From Micavibrio sp. (lineage in GTDB: Bacteria > Pseudomonadota > Alphaproteobacteria > Micavibrionales > Micavibrionaceae): a stretch of DNA of 64,000 bases. Below are positions 27,866 through 36,131 of this stretch, piece by piece; position 1 is the stretch's first letter; every line of letters begins with the position of its first letter. Location: positions 23,519 to 87,518 of the forward strand of contig DUBU01000021.1 of the NCBI GenBank assembly GCA_012960155.1, given 5' to 3'. The translations under genes and the position numbers were made by a program. The notes under the pieces were generated by a model. It was not told the DNA's origin, made no database searches, and saw only the letters and a list, made by a program, of their open reading frames with translations.

Positions 27866-28771
27866 ATGAGTACGGATACATCCATACATAGCGGCATTCA
27901 CGGCGAGACAAACGAGTCCCGTATCAGCGATTTTTATGCGCTGCTGAAGCCGCGCGTCATGTCTCTGGTCGTATTCAGCGGCTTTGCCGGCATGTGGGTG
28001 GCACCAGGCTTTAATTCCCTACATCCGCTGCTCGCCTGTATCGCTATGTTCTGCCTTGCCATTGGCGCTGGCGCGTCAGGTGCGATCAATATGTGGTACG
28101 AGCGCGATATCGACGCGATCATGAACCGTACCAAAAACCGCCCTCTGCCTTTAGGGCGCATGCATCCAGACGAAGCCTTGGGCTTTGCCGTTACGCTTTC
28201 CTTGCTGTCCTTCATGTTAATGGGTCTTGCACTCAACTGGGTCGCCGCTGGCTTACTGGCTTTTGCGAACTTCTTTTACGTTGTGATTTACACCATGTGG
28301 CTAAAGCGCCGCACACCGCAAAATATTGTTATCGGCGGTGCCGCAGGCGCTTTCCCGCCTATGATCGGCTGGGCAGCTGTAACAGGTGATATTACACTCT
28401 TCCCGATCCTGATGTTTATGATCATCTTCATGTGGACACCGCCGCATTTCTGGGCGCTGTCATTATTTGCTAATGAAGATTACAAACGTGCCAATATTCC
28501 GATGATGACCGTCACGGCGGGCGCACGCTCAACCAAAATTCAAATGCTGGTATACACAATCCTGCTCTTCCCCTTGCCTATCCTGCCATATTTCTTAGGA
28601 TATGCGGGCATTGGCTATGCAATTGCTGCTACAGCCCTTGGCGGATTTTTTGTGTTCACAGCCGTGAAGGTTCTTTTTGATAACGGCCTGAAAAGTGCTA
28701 AATTGATGTTCGGATATTCTGTATTCTACCTATTCGCCATCTTTTTGGCCCTTATGATTGACTCGTTTTAG
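27866..28771 (+). CDS. ctaB: Protoheme IX farnesyltransferase (heme O synthase)
   Basis: A 301-residue membrane prenyltransferase that converts haem b to haem o, needed for haem a in the aa3 oxidase. The first Asp motif is NMWYERDIDAIMNRTKNRPL and the second lies near SLFANEDYKRANIPM. Eight or nine hydrophobic helices. SD: GAGGAAATT before the ATG. It starts the second half of the oxidase cluster, followed by the coxF-like gene after 8 bp. Confidence 0.95.
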   Translation: MSTDTSIHSGIHGETNESRISDFYALLKPRVMSLVVFSGFAGMWVAPGFNSLHPLLACIAMFCLAIGAGASGAINMWYERDIDAIMNRTKNRPLPLGRMHPDEALGFAVTLSLLSFMLMGLALNWVAAGLLAFANFFYVVIYTMWLKRRTPQNIVIGGAAGAFPPMIGWAAVTGDITLFPILMFMIIFMWTPPHFWALSLFANEDYKRANIPMMTVTAGARSTKIQMLVYTILLFPLPILPYFLGYAGIGYAIAATALGGFFVFTAVKVLFDNGLKSAKLMFGYSVFYLFAIFLALMIDSF

Positions 28772-28779
28772 GAGTTCCC

Positions 28780-29271
28780 ATGCCGCATAGCGAAGTACAT
28801 AAAACAAAAAAGAAAAAGAACTGGGCCGTTATGGGTCTGATCTTTTTATGGTGTGTACTGATCTTCAGCCTGACCATCGTTAAAATGGCGCGCGCTGAAC
28901 CCCTACACCACGCAAAGTCTTACGATATGCCGCAAGGCGTACACGAAGAAGACCGCCGCGATTATCAGGAAACCGTTAAGACCACCGAAGAAGAGTGGAA
29001 AAACGATTACCTTGAAAACAAAGCGCCCGTACGCATGGGTATCCAAGAAGACATGGACGCCGCGCGCGAAGAGCACAGAAATCATATCGTAGTCACTGAA
29101 GAAGACTGGATTCAAGATTGGGAAGCCAAAACGGCAGAACGTAGCGAAGCCGAGCTAGTCACAGATGAAACGCGCGACGCACATGATAGAAATTTAAGCG
29201 AAAAGCCTAAAGAGTGGTGGGAACAGTGGGTCGAAAAATATAACGATCCCGACTACGACAAAAACGAATAA
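28780..29271 (+). CDS. CoxF-like membrane protein with three acidic Trp-rich repeats
   Basis: A 163-residue protein in the position of the small CoxF gene of alphaproteobacterial oxidase operons. The N-terminus matches that type: a Lys-rich stretch (KTKKKKNW) and one helix (VMGLIFLWCVLIFSLTIVKM, 17-36). Unlike usual CoxF, it continues with about 125 very acidic residues that form three related units near 50-81, 86-117 and 124-156, each ending in a Trp motif: TTEEEWKNDYL, TEEDWIQDWEA and PKEWWEQWVEKY. The tail is probably periplasmic. Its stop overlaps the ctaG start by 1 bp, implying a role in oxidase assembly. Confidence 0.75.
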   Translation: MPHSEVHKTKKKKNWAVMGLIFLWCVLIFSLTIVKMARAEPLHHAKSYDMPQGVHEEDRRDYQETVKTTEEEWKNDYLENKAPVRMGIQEDMDAAREEHRNHIVVTEEDWIQDWEAKTAERSEAELVTDETRDAHDRNLSEKPKEWWEQWVEKYNDPDYDKNE

Positions 29272-29891
29272 TGGACGATCAGGACCTTATCAGAAAAAAC
29301 AGACGTATGGGTCTGTATGTCATACTGACCGTAGTTTTTATGGTTGGTTTGTCATTTGCGTCCGTGCCCTTATATAATCTGTTTTGTCAGGTCACAGGCT
29401 ATGGCGGCACAACCCAAACTGCCGAAGCATTACCAAGCAAGGTTATAGAAGACCGCACCATCACCATCCGCTTCAACACTGATGTCGCGCCCGACCTGCC
29501 ATGGGAATTCGAAGCCGAGAAGAAAACAGTCTCTGTGCATCCCGGACAAAAAGGCCTGATCACATATCGTGCCAAAAGCTTGTCTGACTTGCCTGTTGCC
29601 GGCGCTGCGCTTTACAACGTAATCCCCCTTAAAGCAGGTCAGTATTTCCACAAAGTACAGTGTTTCTGCTTTGAAGAGCAGATTTTAGAACCGGGACAAG
29701 AAGTGTCCATGCCCGTAATGTTCTATGTAGATCCATCGATTGCCGATGATCCGGGCATGTCCGATGTTAATCACATCACTTTATCTTATACTTTTTATAA
29801 AACAGAGACAGAGGCGCTTGAACAAGCGCTCGAAGACTTCTACAATCAAGCGCCCGAAACTTCGGAGACGAAGAACCCGGGAGAAATATAA
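29271..29891 (+). CDS. ctaG: Cytochrome c oxidase assembly protein CtaG (Cox11)
   Basis: A 206-residue Cox11 family copper chaperone that delivers CuB to subunit I. One N-terminal membrane helix (about 15-34) precedes VPLYNLFCQVTGYGGT, then the immunoglobulin-like periplasmic domain with NTDVAPDLPWEFE and the copper-binding CFCFEEQ. The start codon overlaps the previous stop (TAATGG). A short 33-bp gap leads to coxC. Confidence 0.95.
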   Translation: MDDQDLIRKNRRMGLYVILTVVFMVGLSFASVPLYNLFCQVTGYGGTTQTAEALPSKVIEDRTITIRFNTDVAPDLPWEFEAEKKTVSVHPGQKGLITYRAKSLSDLPVAGAALYNVIPLKAGQYFHKVQCFCFEEQILEPGQEVSMPVMFYVDPSIADDPGMSDVNHITLSYTFYKTETEALEQALEDFYNQAPETSETKNPGEI

Positions 29892-29923
29892 TATGCCTGC
29901 AGATACTATGACGGAGAGTAAGA

Positions 29924-30796
29924 ATGGCTGAAGAAATCGAATACGGCACAACAGGTAAACCACACCCTTACCATTTGGTAAGACCTAGCATTTGGCCAAT
30001 GGTTGGCGCATTTTCAGCGGGTTTACTAGCTGTTGGCGCAGTCTTGTATATGCACGGCGTTGAATTTGCAGGACAGGCCGTAGGCTTGAAAGGCGTGATT
30101 ATCGGCTTGATGGCCGTTCTGGCGACAATGTTTTTCTGGTGGAAAGATGTACTCTTCGAAGCCGTCACAGAAAAAGCGCATACGCCAATCGCTAAAATCG
30201 GTATGCGTTATGGCATGGCATTGTTCATTGCGTCCGAAGTCATGTTCTTCGTAGCATTCTTCTGGGCGTTCTTTGACGCGAGCATCTATGCGAATGATGC
30301 CAAACAATTCCTGCGCGCAGAACATACTGGCGGTATCTGGCCGCCTCAAGGTCTGGAAACAATTGCAGCCTTTGACATTCCGTTCCTGATGACCATGATC
30401 CTGTTGCTATCCGGCTGTACCGTGACATGGGCACACCACGCTATCCTTGAAGGCAAGCAAGAAGAAACAATCAAAGCACTGGGCATCACAGTATTTCTGG
30501 GCGTGTTCTTCCTGTGCTTCCAGGTTTACGAATATGCGCATTCCCATTTCGGTTTCTCAGACGGTATTTACCCATCAACATTCTACATGGCCACAGGCTT
30601 TCACGGCTTCCACGTATTCGTAGGCACGCTGTTCCTGCTGGTATGCTGGATACGTGCGAAAAAAGGTCACTTCACAAAAGACTCCCATTTCGGTTTCGAA
30701 GCGGCCGCATGGTACTGGCACTTTGTTGACGTTGTATGGCTGTTCCTGTTTGTTGCCGTTTACTTCTGGGGTAACGATATTGGTGTCGGCCAGTAA
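29924..30796 (+). CDS. coxC: Cytochrome c oxidase subunit III
   Basis: A 290-residue subunit III with seven predicted membrane helices. Family stretches are KPHPYHLVRPSIWP, GMALFIASEVMFFVAFFWAF (conserved Glu), FYMATGFHGFHVFVGT and AAWYWHFVDVVWLFLF. It stabilises proton uptake by subunit I. It lies in the usual place after ctaG. Confidence 0.96.
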   Translation: MAEEIEYGTTGKPHPYHLVRPSIWPMVGAFSAGLLAVGAVLYMHGVEFAGQAVGLKGVIIGLMAVLATMFFWWKDVLFEAVTEKAHTPIAKIGMRYGMALFIASEVMFFVAFFWAFFDASIYANDAKQFLRAEHTGGIWPPQGLETIAAFDIPFLMTMILLLSGCTVTWAHHAILEGKQEETIKALGITVFLGVFFLCFQVYEYAHSHFGFSDGIYPSTFYMATGFHGFHVFVGTLFLLVCWIRAKKGHFTKDSHFGFEAAAWYWHFVDVVWLFLFVAVYFWGNDIGVGQ

Positions 30797-30810
30797 TCCG
30801 TGAGAACATC

Positions 30811-31188
30811 ATGGCCACATCTTTATTACCGGACAGTGAACTAATCAAACAGGCATGGGCCTGTAAATGTCCCAAATGTGGCCAAGGTGATCTCTACAAG
30901 GATCGCATACAACCCACCATTAATGAAAAATGCCCGTCGTGTGGCATGGAATTATCAGAACATGATTGCGGCGACGGCGCCGCCGTGTTTCTGATCTTTG
31001 TTCTAGGCTTCCTGCTAGTACCAGCAGCATTGTTACTGCAAAAACTCGCCGAACCGCCACTATGGGTTCATATTATAGTCTGGAGCATCGTAACCGTCGG
31101 CTTAACCGTACTAGCCATGCGCCCCTTAAAAGCCTATATCATTGCCCTACAGTTCAAACATAGACCGGGCAGCTGGAAAGACTCTTAA
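30811..31188 (+). CDS. DUF983 family membrane protein with zinc-ribbon
   Basis: A 125-residue protein of the DUF983 family, regularly found between coxC and surf1 in alphaproteobacteria. Two Cys pairs (CKCPKCGQG and CPSCGMEL) probably form a zinc ribbon. Two membrane helices follow (about 56-76 and 85-105). Its biochemical role is unknown; the context points to oxidase biogenesis. Confidence 0.9.
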   Translation: MATSLLPDSELIKQAWACKCPKCGQGDLYKDRIQPTINEKCPSCGMELSEHDCGDGAAVFLIFVLGFLLVPAALLLQKLAEPPLWVHIIVWSIVTVGLTVLAMRPLKAYIIALQFKHRPGSWKDS

Positions 31189-31202
31189 CTAGGGAGGCAT
31201 CA

Positions 31203-31931
31203 TTGGCCTTACGAAAACCACCAATCATCGCGACCGTCCTTACTATTATGGGCATCGCCGTCCTGTGCACCCTTGGCACGTGGCAGTTACAGCGCCTTGA
31301 ATGGAAAGAAGGCCTGCTAGCCCGCATTGCCTTAGAAACCTCTTATGAAACCGTGATACCGGCGAGCGATATTGAGACACTAGCGTATAGCAGTGATAAA
31401 AACCTGTATAAGCGCGGCACAATCTATGGCCGTTTTACAGGACAAACACGGTATCTGATGCCCCGTACGCATGAGGGGAAATCAGGGAAAAACGTTATCG
31501 CGCCCTTCATTACCGATAACAATCAATTCATTATCGTAGATCTCGGCTGGCTGCCGTTTGATCATGAAGGCATCAATGAATTCGATTTAAACCGCACCGC
31601 CTTACAAGGCGTTCTACGCCGCCCCGACGGTAAAAACTGGCTAACCCCCGCCAATGATGACGCCAGCGGCATATGGTACGCCATCGACTTTGATAATCTC
31701 GGACAAGGGTTTGTGCCCCAAGGCTATAACGTAATGCCTGCCGTATTCTACAGCGAAGGCGATTTGCCTTTCGCCCATGACGGTTTAATTGCACATACTG
31801 CAGGTTGGCAGCCGCCAAACAACCACCTGTCCTATGCTTTCTTCTGGTTCATTATGGCAGGCGTTCTGGCTGTAATCTTCGCCCTGCGCTTTGTAAAAGA
31901 GCCAACCCCAAAGGCCCAAGACAATGACTGA
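31203..31931 (+). CDS. surf1: SURF1 family oxidase assembly protein
   Basis: A 242-residue Surf1 that assists haem a insertion into subunit I. Two membrane helices lie at the ends (about 8-26 and 209-229) around a periplasmic domain with LGTWQLQRLEWKEGLL, GRFTGQTRYLMPRTHEG and IIVDLGWLP. Translation begins at TTG (31203), supported by AGGGAGG about 6 nt upstream; no nearby in-frame ATG fits. Its 3' end overlaps the next gene by 8 bp. Confidence 0.93.
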   Translation: MALRKPPIIATVLTIMGIAVLCTLGTWQLQRLEWKEGLLARIALETSYETVIPASDIETLAYSSDKNLYKRGTIYGRFTGQTRYLMPRTHEGKSGKNVIAPFITDNNQFIIVDLGWLPFDHEGINEFDLNRTALQGVLRRPDGKNWLTPANDDASGIWYAIDFDNLGQGFVPQGYNVMPAVFYSEGDLPFAHDGLIAHTAGWQPPNNHLSYAFFWFIMAGVLAVIFALRFVKEPTPKAQDND

Positions 31932-33003
31932 ATATCTGACATTCCCCGCACGTACACTGCGTGACTTTGCCGCTACCATCATGCAATCAGGCGGCTTTAC
32001 AGCAGACGAAGCCGCCATTACAGCCGACAGTCTTATCCTGTCCAACTTGCTAGGCCATGATTCGCATGGCGTTATGCGCGTAACCGAATATATGTCTTTC
32101 CTAAAGAACGGAGAACTCTTCAGCGGCAAGCAATTAGAAACCCTTAAAGAGACGGAAAATAGCCTCTGGGTGAACGGTCATTACGGTCTGGGACAAGTAC
32201 AAATGTCGCGCTTTCTCGATCAACTCGTTGCCAAAGCTAAAACGCAAGCCGTCGTCTGCGGCGCCATGCAGGATTGCGCGCATATCGGCCGCTTGGGCGA
32301 GTGGAGCGAACGCTTAGGGGCAAAAGGTTTTGCCGCGATTGTATGCGCCAATGACAATGGCACTTTGCAATTCGTAACGCCCCCTGGTGGCAAACAAGGC
32401 CGCACCAGTACAAACCCCATGGCTCTAGCCATCCCGCTACCTGATAATGATGTCTTTAGTCTGGATATCTCCACCAGCGCCGTTGCGGTCGGTAAAATAA
32501 AGCTCGCCTATCAATCTGGCGAACGTGTCGCTGAAGGGCTTTTACAAGACGCTGAGGGCAGCCCGACCACTGACCCGTCAGTAATGTTCACAGAACCCAA
32601 AGGCACCTTACAGAGCTTTGGCGGCGCACAGAGCTATAAAGGATTTGGCCTTTCTATGTTTGTAGACTTGCTGGTCGCAGGTTTAAGCGGCGGCTTTGCG
32701 CCGCCCGCCCCCGATAGCGCTCTGGCATCAAATAATGTCACGGTCACACTCTGGAACCCTGAATATTTTGCAGGGGTCGCTCATATGCAAGCCGAGGCTG
32801 AAAAATATCTGGATTTTGTCAGGCAAACAGAACCGGCACCGGATAAGCCGCCCGTACGTGTTGCTGGCGATCGCGCCAAGCAAGAGAAATCAAAGCGCGA
32901 AGCAGGTGGCGTTGCGATCTCTCGCGGAACATTGGAAAAGCTCGTACGTCTGGCAGGTCACTGTAATGCCGCCGTTCCTGACGCCATTACAAGCAAACTA
33001 TAG
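31924..33003 (+). CDS. Malate/L-lactate dehydrogenase family (Ldh2) oxidoreductase
   Basis: A 359-residue NAD(P)-dependent oxidoreductase of the Ldh2/YlbC family. Diagnostic stretches are LLGHDSHGVMRVTEY (catalytic His), WVNGHYGLGQVQMSRF, HIGRLGEWSE, NPMALAIPLPDN and YKGFGLSMFVDLL. Substrate is a 2-oxo or 2-hydroxy acid that cannot be specified. It overlaps surf1 and so is probably co-transcribed, although a link to respiration is unclear. It is convergent with the M23 peptidase gene (18-bp gap, no obvious terminator). Confidence 0.87.
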   Translation: MTEYLTFPARTLRDFAATIMQSGGFTADEAAITADSLILSNLLGHDSHGVMRVTEYMSFLKNGELFSGKQLETLKETENSLWVNGHYGLGQVQMSRFLDQLVAKAKTQAVVCGAMQDCAHIGRLGEWSERLGAKGFAAIVCANDNGTLQFVTPPGGKQGRTSTNPMALAIPLPDNDVFSLDISTSAVAVGKIKLAYQSGERVAEGLLQDAEGSPTTDPSVMFTEPKGTLQSFGGAQSYKGFGLSMFVDLLVAGLSGGFAPPAPDSALASNNVTVTLWNPEYFAGVAHMQAEAEKYLDFVRQTEPAPDKPPVRVAGDRAKQEKSKREAGGVAISRGTLEKLVRLAGHCNAAVPDAITSKL

Positions 33004-33021
33004 ATAAGTAAGATTTTAGGA

Positions 33022-34524
33022 TTACTGGTCTTCTAGCAAGGCAAGCTTTGGATTACCTGACAGCTTCACAAATTCACCGCGAATACTGGCCACCTGCGCT
33101 TTGAAGTTTTTAAGCTCTTCGCCAACCAGTGTTTCACCCTGAGGCAGCTTCACAGTTTTGGGGTTAACCTGTGCGCCGTTCATCAGGACTTCATAATGCA
33201 GATGCGGGCCAGTCGAGCGGCCTGTCGTACCGACATAACCAATGATATCGCCCTGCTTAACGCGCTTACCCGCAGAGATACCTTTACCGAATTTATGCAT
33301 ATGCGCATAAGCCGTTTTCAAATTCGAATTGTGACGAATGCGTACATAATTGCCGTAGCCGCCATTACGGTTCGCGCGCTCGATCGTACCATCACCAGCA
33401 GCATAGATCGGTGTACCTGTGGCCGCTGCGAAATCAAGACCTTTATGCATTTTGTCGTAACCCAGAACAGGGTGATGACGCATACCAAAGCCAGATGACA
33501 AACGCGCACCATCTATCGGTGTTTTCATCAACGCTTTGCGCATACTTGCGCCTTTTTCATCAAAGTAATCAACATCGCCGTTCTTCATCTCGTAACGATA
33601 AACAGGAATATCCTGACCATTGATGTTCAAACGGGCATAAACGATATTGCCGTTTTTGACCTTTTCACCATCCTCGGAGAAGACCTCTTCATACATCACT
33701 TCGATCAGATCACCTTTGCGCACATCACGCTGGAAATCGACATCCCATGAATAGATATGAATCGCCTGCGCGATCACACCGGACGGAATACCTGCTTTTT
33801 CAGCAGAACCGTAAAGCGATACTTCGATATTCGCCTTACCTGTATTCATCTTTGTGACGGTCTCTTTTTCGATCATTACAGATTCAAAACCATCATCACC
33901 GCGCGTCAAACTAACAACATGCAACGGATCAACCGCCATTGTCATCTGTGCCAGGTCATACGCACTACCGGCTTCATCAACCGGATCAAAACGAAACTCA
34001 AGCTTTTGTCCCGGACGAATGCGACGCGGGTCATAATGCTCTTCCATAGATTGTACAAGCTTATAAACTTCACTCGCACCTAAACCTGCGCGCTGCATAA
34101 CAGCCCCCAGCGTATCACCGGCACCAACAACCAGCGACTTCTCGCGCGGCTTGGCTGGCTCAGGCTGGAACAAAGCAACTTCTTCGACTTTGCCCTCGTG
34201 ATTCTCGTAACGCTCCAAACGCTTCTCGCGGGCATTACTCAGATCTGCCATATTCATATCATCATGAGCCTGCCCCGAAATAAGAGAGCGAGGTTCGGAA
34301 ATATCCGGACCCATTTGAAAGGCCTGACTATCCATAGAGAAACTAGCCAGCGTAAATACGCCCACAAACGCGGCCGCAGATACAGGCACAACAACACGCA
34401 GACGCAATCTGCCGTCACGCGTCAAAAGATGACGGTGCTTAAAGTTCATTGTATTGCTTAAAAATTCTGCGATCTCTTGCGCTTTAGGAAATCTTTTTTC
34501 AATCGCTTTTGACATCGTTGTCAT
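33022..34524 (-). CDS. LysM/M23 family murein endopeptidase
   Basis: A 500-residue cell-wall hydrolase. One N-terminal membrane helix (VVVPVSAAAFVGVFTLASF) anchors it or serves as a signal. A LysM/OapA-like domain follows (VVGAGDTLGAVMQRAGL to IRPGQKLEFRF), and the C-terminal third is an M23 domain with GFGMRHHPVLGYDKMHKGLD and the HLHYEV motif, so the zinc ligands are complete. It probably cleaves peptide crosslinks in peptidoglycan. The ATG at 34524 (MTTMSKAIEKRF) is preferred. The longer frame to 34692 has low-complexity, atypical residues. Confidence 0.88.
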   Translation of the reverse strand: MTTMSKAIEKRFPKAQEIAEFLSNTMNFKHRHLLTRDGRLRLRVVVPVSAAAFVGVFTLASFSMDSQAFQMGPDISEPRSLISGQAHDDMNMADLSNAREKRLERYENHEGKVEEVALFQPEPAKPREKSLVVGAGDTLGAVMQRAGLGASEVYKLVQSMEEHYDPRRIRPGQKLEFRFDPVDEAGSAYDLAQMTMAVDPLHVVSLTRGDDGFESVMIEKETVTKMNTGKANIEVSLYGSAEKAGIPSGVIAQAIHIYSWDVDFQRDVRKGDLIEVMYEEVFSEDGEKVKNGNIVYARLNINGQDIPVYRYEMKNGDVDYFDEKGASMRKALMKTPIDGARLSSGFGMRHHPVLGYDKMHKGLDFAAATGTPIYAAGDGTIERANRNGGYGNYVRIRHNSNLKTAYAHMHKFGKGISAGKRVKQGDIIGYVGTTGRSTGPHLHYEVLMNGAQVNPKTVKLPQGETLVGEELKNFKAQVASIRGEFVKLSGNPKLALLEDQ

Positions 34525-34610
34525 GAAACGCACACACCCTATACAAATAGGCCCTATCTTTCTAATACTTTGAATGCTTATTTTTCTAGCACCAATACTA
34601 AGCAAACGCC

Positions 34611-34640
34611 ATGCTGATATAGGCTTATTCAGCATTTTTT
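34611..34640 (+). terminator. Terminator-like hairpin in the ialB/M23 gap, plus orientation
   Basis: ATGCTGA and TCAGCAT form a perfect 7-bp stem with an 11-nt loop, followed by TTTTTT on the plus strand. The flanking genes are on the minus strand, so it may end antisense transcription or be fortuitous. I see nothing else in the 233-bp gap 34525-34757. Confidence 0.3.
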
Positions 34641-34757
34641 CAGGGGACAATTTGACCGTATATTGTATCCAGTGAATCCAGAGCAGTTTCAAGATACTCC
34701 CGCATTAAGGCGAGCTTCACCCAAGCCCTATTAAAACATAGAAAATTGTGCGGTGAA

Positions 34758-35270
34758 TTAGATACCACACTCTTTAGAAATAGCTTCATGCGCGGCAGAA
34801 GAGCCGCCCAAACCAAAACTGTCAGTCGTCAAAGTACCACGTGAAGATGTACCTGTTACTGTCATCTTGCTGCCTTTACGAATAGCATTGGTAAGGCGCG
34901 TATCAGAATCAGCATCAGGCGTCCACGCTGTTTCGTCCTGTGTAAAAAGTGTGAAATTCGTTGAATCAATCTTCACTGTCACATCGCTACCTGGCTTGTA
35001 TTCATAACCTGTGATGTAGCTAAATACATTTTTGCTGCCCTCGGCAGGACGGTGCGTAATCAACGCAAACACATCACCACGGCGTGTGTAATCGCCTTTT
35101 GAATCTTTTGGCTTACTCGCCATGTAACAAACCTTGTTACCACCTTCCATAAACACATAGGCAGACCAATCACTGTAATTGCCGATCAATCTGGGTTCTG
35201 CCGCTTGCGCATGACCGCATACTGTCAGAACTGTAAGGAAAACTGCCGCGCGCGATAGTAGGTGTTTCAT
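34758..35270 (-). CDS. Invasion-associated locus B (IalB) family protein
   Basis: A 170-residue exported protein. The signal peptide (MKHLLSRAAVFLTVLTVCGHAQA) is followed by an IalB-like beta domain: YSDWSAYVFMEGGNKVCYMA, GDVFALITHRPAEG, TNFTLFTQDETAWTPDADSD, KGSKMTVTGTSSRGTLTTD and a closing AISKECGI. The two Cys probably form a disulfide. The family is common in alphaproteobacteria; the name comes from Bartonella and implies no pathogenic role here. The ATG at 35270 has GAGG at 8-nt spacing. It is divergent from the sigma-factor gene. Confidence 0.9.
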   Translation of the reverse strand: MKHLLSRAAVFLTVLTVCGHAQAAEPRLIGNYSDWSAYVFMEGGNKVCYMASKPKDSKGDYTRRGDVFALITHRPAEGSKNVFSYITGYEYKPGSDVTVKIDSTNFTLFTQDETAWTPDADSDTRLTNAIRKGSKMTVTGTSSRGTLTTDSFGLGGSSAAHEAISKECGI

Positions 35271-35408
35271 TGTATTCGCCTCGAAAAAGCTGCTTGTTGT
35301 TAAAGTAATCTTGGACAAAGTCATACGATCGATGACCGGAAATCATACGCGTAAATCAGCGTATATACCAATATACCCTATAATTTCTCTAAGAAAAGGG
35401 CAAATTTA

Positions 35409-35436
35409 TGATCCTTTTCAACTGCTGTCCCGTATG
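35409..35436 (+). promoter_or_regulatory. Candidate autoregulated ECF promoter for the sigma/ChrR operon
   Basis: TGATCC at 35409-35414 and CGTATG at 35431-35436 are spaced by 16 bp, 24 bp before the sigma-factor start. From memory, RpoE/ChrR-type (ECF11) sigma factors use a TGATCC -35 and a CGTA-type -10 and control their own operon. Confidence 0.5.
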
Positions 35437-35459
35437 AGAAGTAGTAGGAAAACAAAGTC

Positions 35460-36131
35460 ATGAAAAACTTAGGGCTTTACGAGCAAGAGAATACGTTGCT
35501 TAATTCCCTGATGGCAATAAAGCAGAAAGCGCAAACGCCTTCGGGAAAACGGGGCACAAAAACCAAAACAGATTTATCGGATGAAGTCACATTCGATGAT
35601 CTGCTTGTGTCTGTGGGCGCAACGCAGAACCGCGATTCCTTCATTCGCGTGTTCGAATACTTCGCGCCGCGCGTTAAATCTTTTCTGATGCAAGGCGGCT
35701 TTAATCCTGAAACAGCGGACGAATTAGCGCAAGAAACCATGCTAACCGTATGGGACAAAGCATCATCTTTTGATCCGGCACAAGCCAAAGCAAGCACCTG
35801 GATTTTCACCATCGCCCGTAACAAAAAGATCGATTACATCCGTAAATACAAACGCACGCCTTTAAAGGCTGAAGATCTAGCATTCGCTCAATCGGAAACA
35901 AATGCGCCGGACGATAATCTAGCCACGTTACAAGATAACAAGGCCTTGACCGAAGCCCTGGAAAAGCTGCCGGAAGAACAAGCAGCACTGCTGCGCAAAT
36001 CTTTCTTTGAAGACAAAACACATAATGACATCGCCGAAGAATCGGATATTCCGCTCGGCACAGTAAAATCACGTATAAGACTGGCGCTAGAACGCCTGCG
36101 TTATCATCTGGGGGCAACAGATCATGGCTGA
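35460..36131 (+). CDS. rpoE: ECF RNA polymerase sigma factor, RpoE/ChrR type
   Basis: A 223-residue ECF sigma factor. Region 2 covers FEYFAPRVKSFLMQGGF, AQETMLTVWDKASSFDP and STWIFTIARNKKIDYIRK; region 4 covers LPEEQAALLRKSFFEDKTHN and IPLGTVKSRIRLALERLR. The N-terminal 45 residues, basic and variable, exceed the usual length. The downstream ChrR-like gene overlaps by 8 bp, so this is the type that in Rhodobacter responds to singlet oxygen and lipid peroxides. Target genes here are unknown beyond probable autoregulation. Confidence 0.9.
   Translation: MKNLGLYEQENTLLNSLMAIKQKAQTPSGKRGTKTKTDLSDEVTFDDLLVSVGATQNRDSFIRVFEYFAPRVKSFLMQGGFNPETADELAQETMLTVWDKASSFDPAQAKASTWIFTIARNKKIDYIRKYKRTPLKAEDLAFAQSETNAPDDNLATLQDNKALTEALEKLPEEQAALLRKSFFEDKTHNDIAEESDIPLGTVKSRIRLALERLRYHLGATDHG

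Noticed and set aside
34525..34692. 56-residue N-terminal extension of the M23 peptidase
   Set aside because: The residues are atypical (Trp/Ile/Lys-rich) and lie in the intergenic gap; MTTMSKAIEKRF is a better start.
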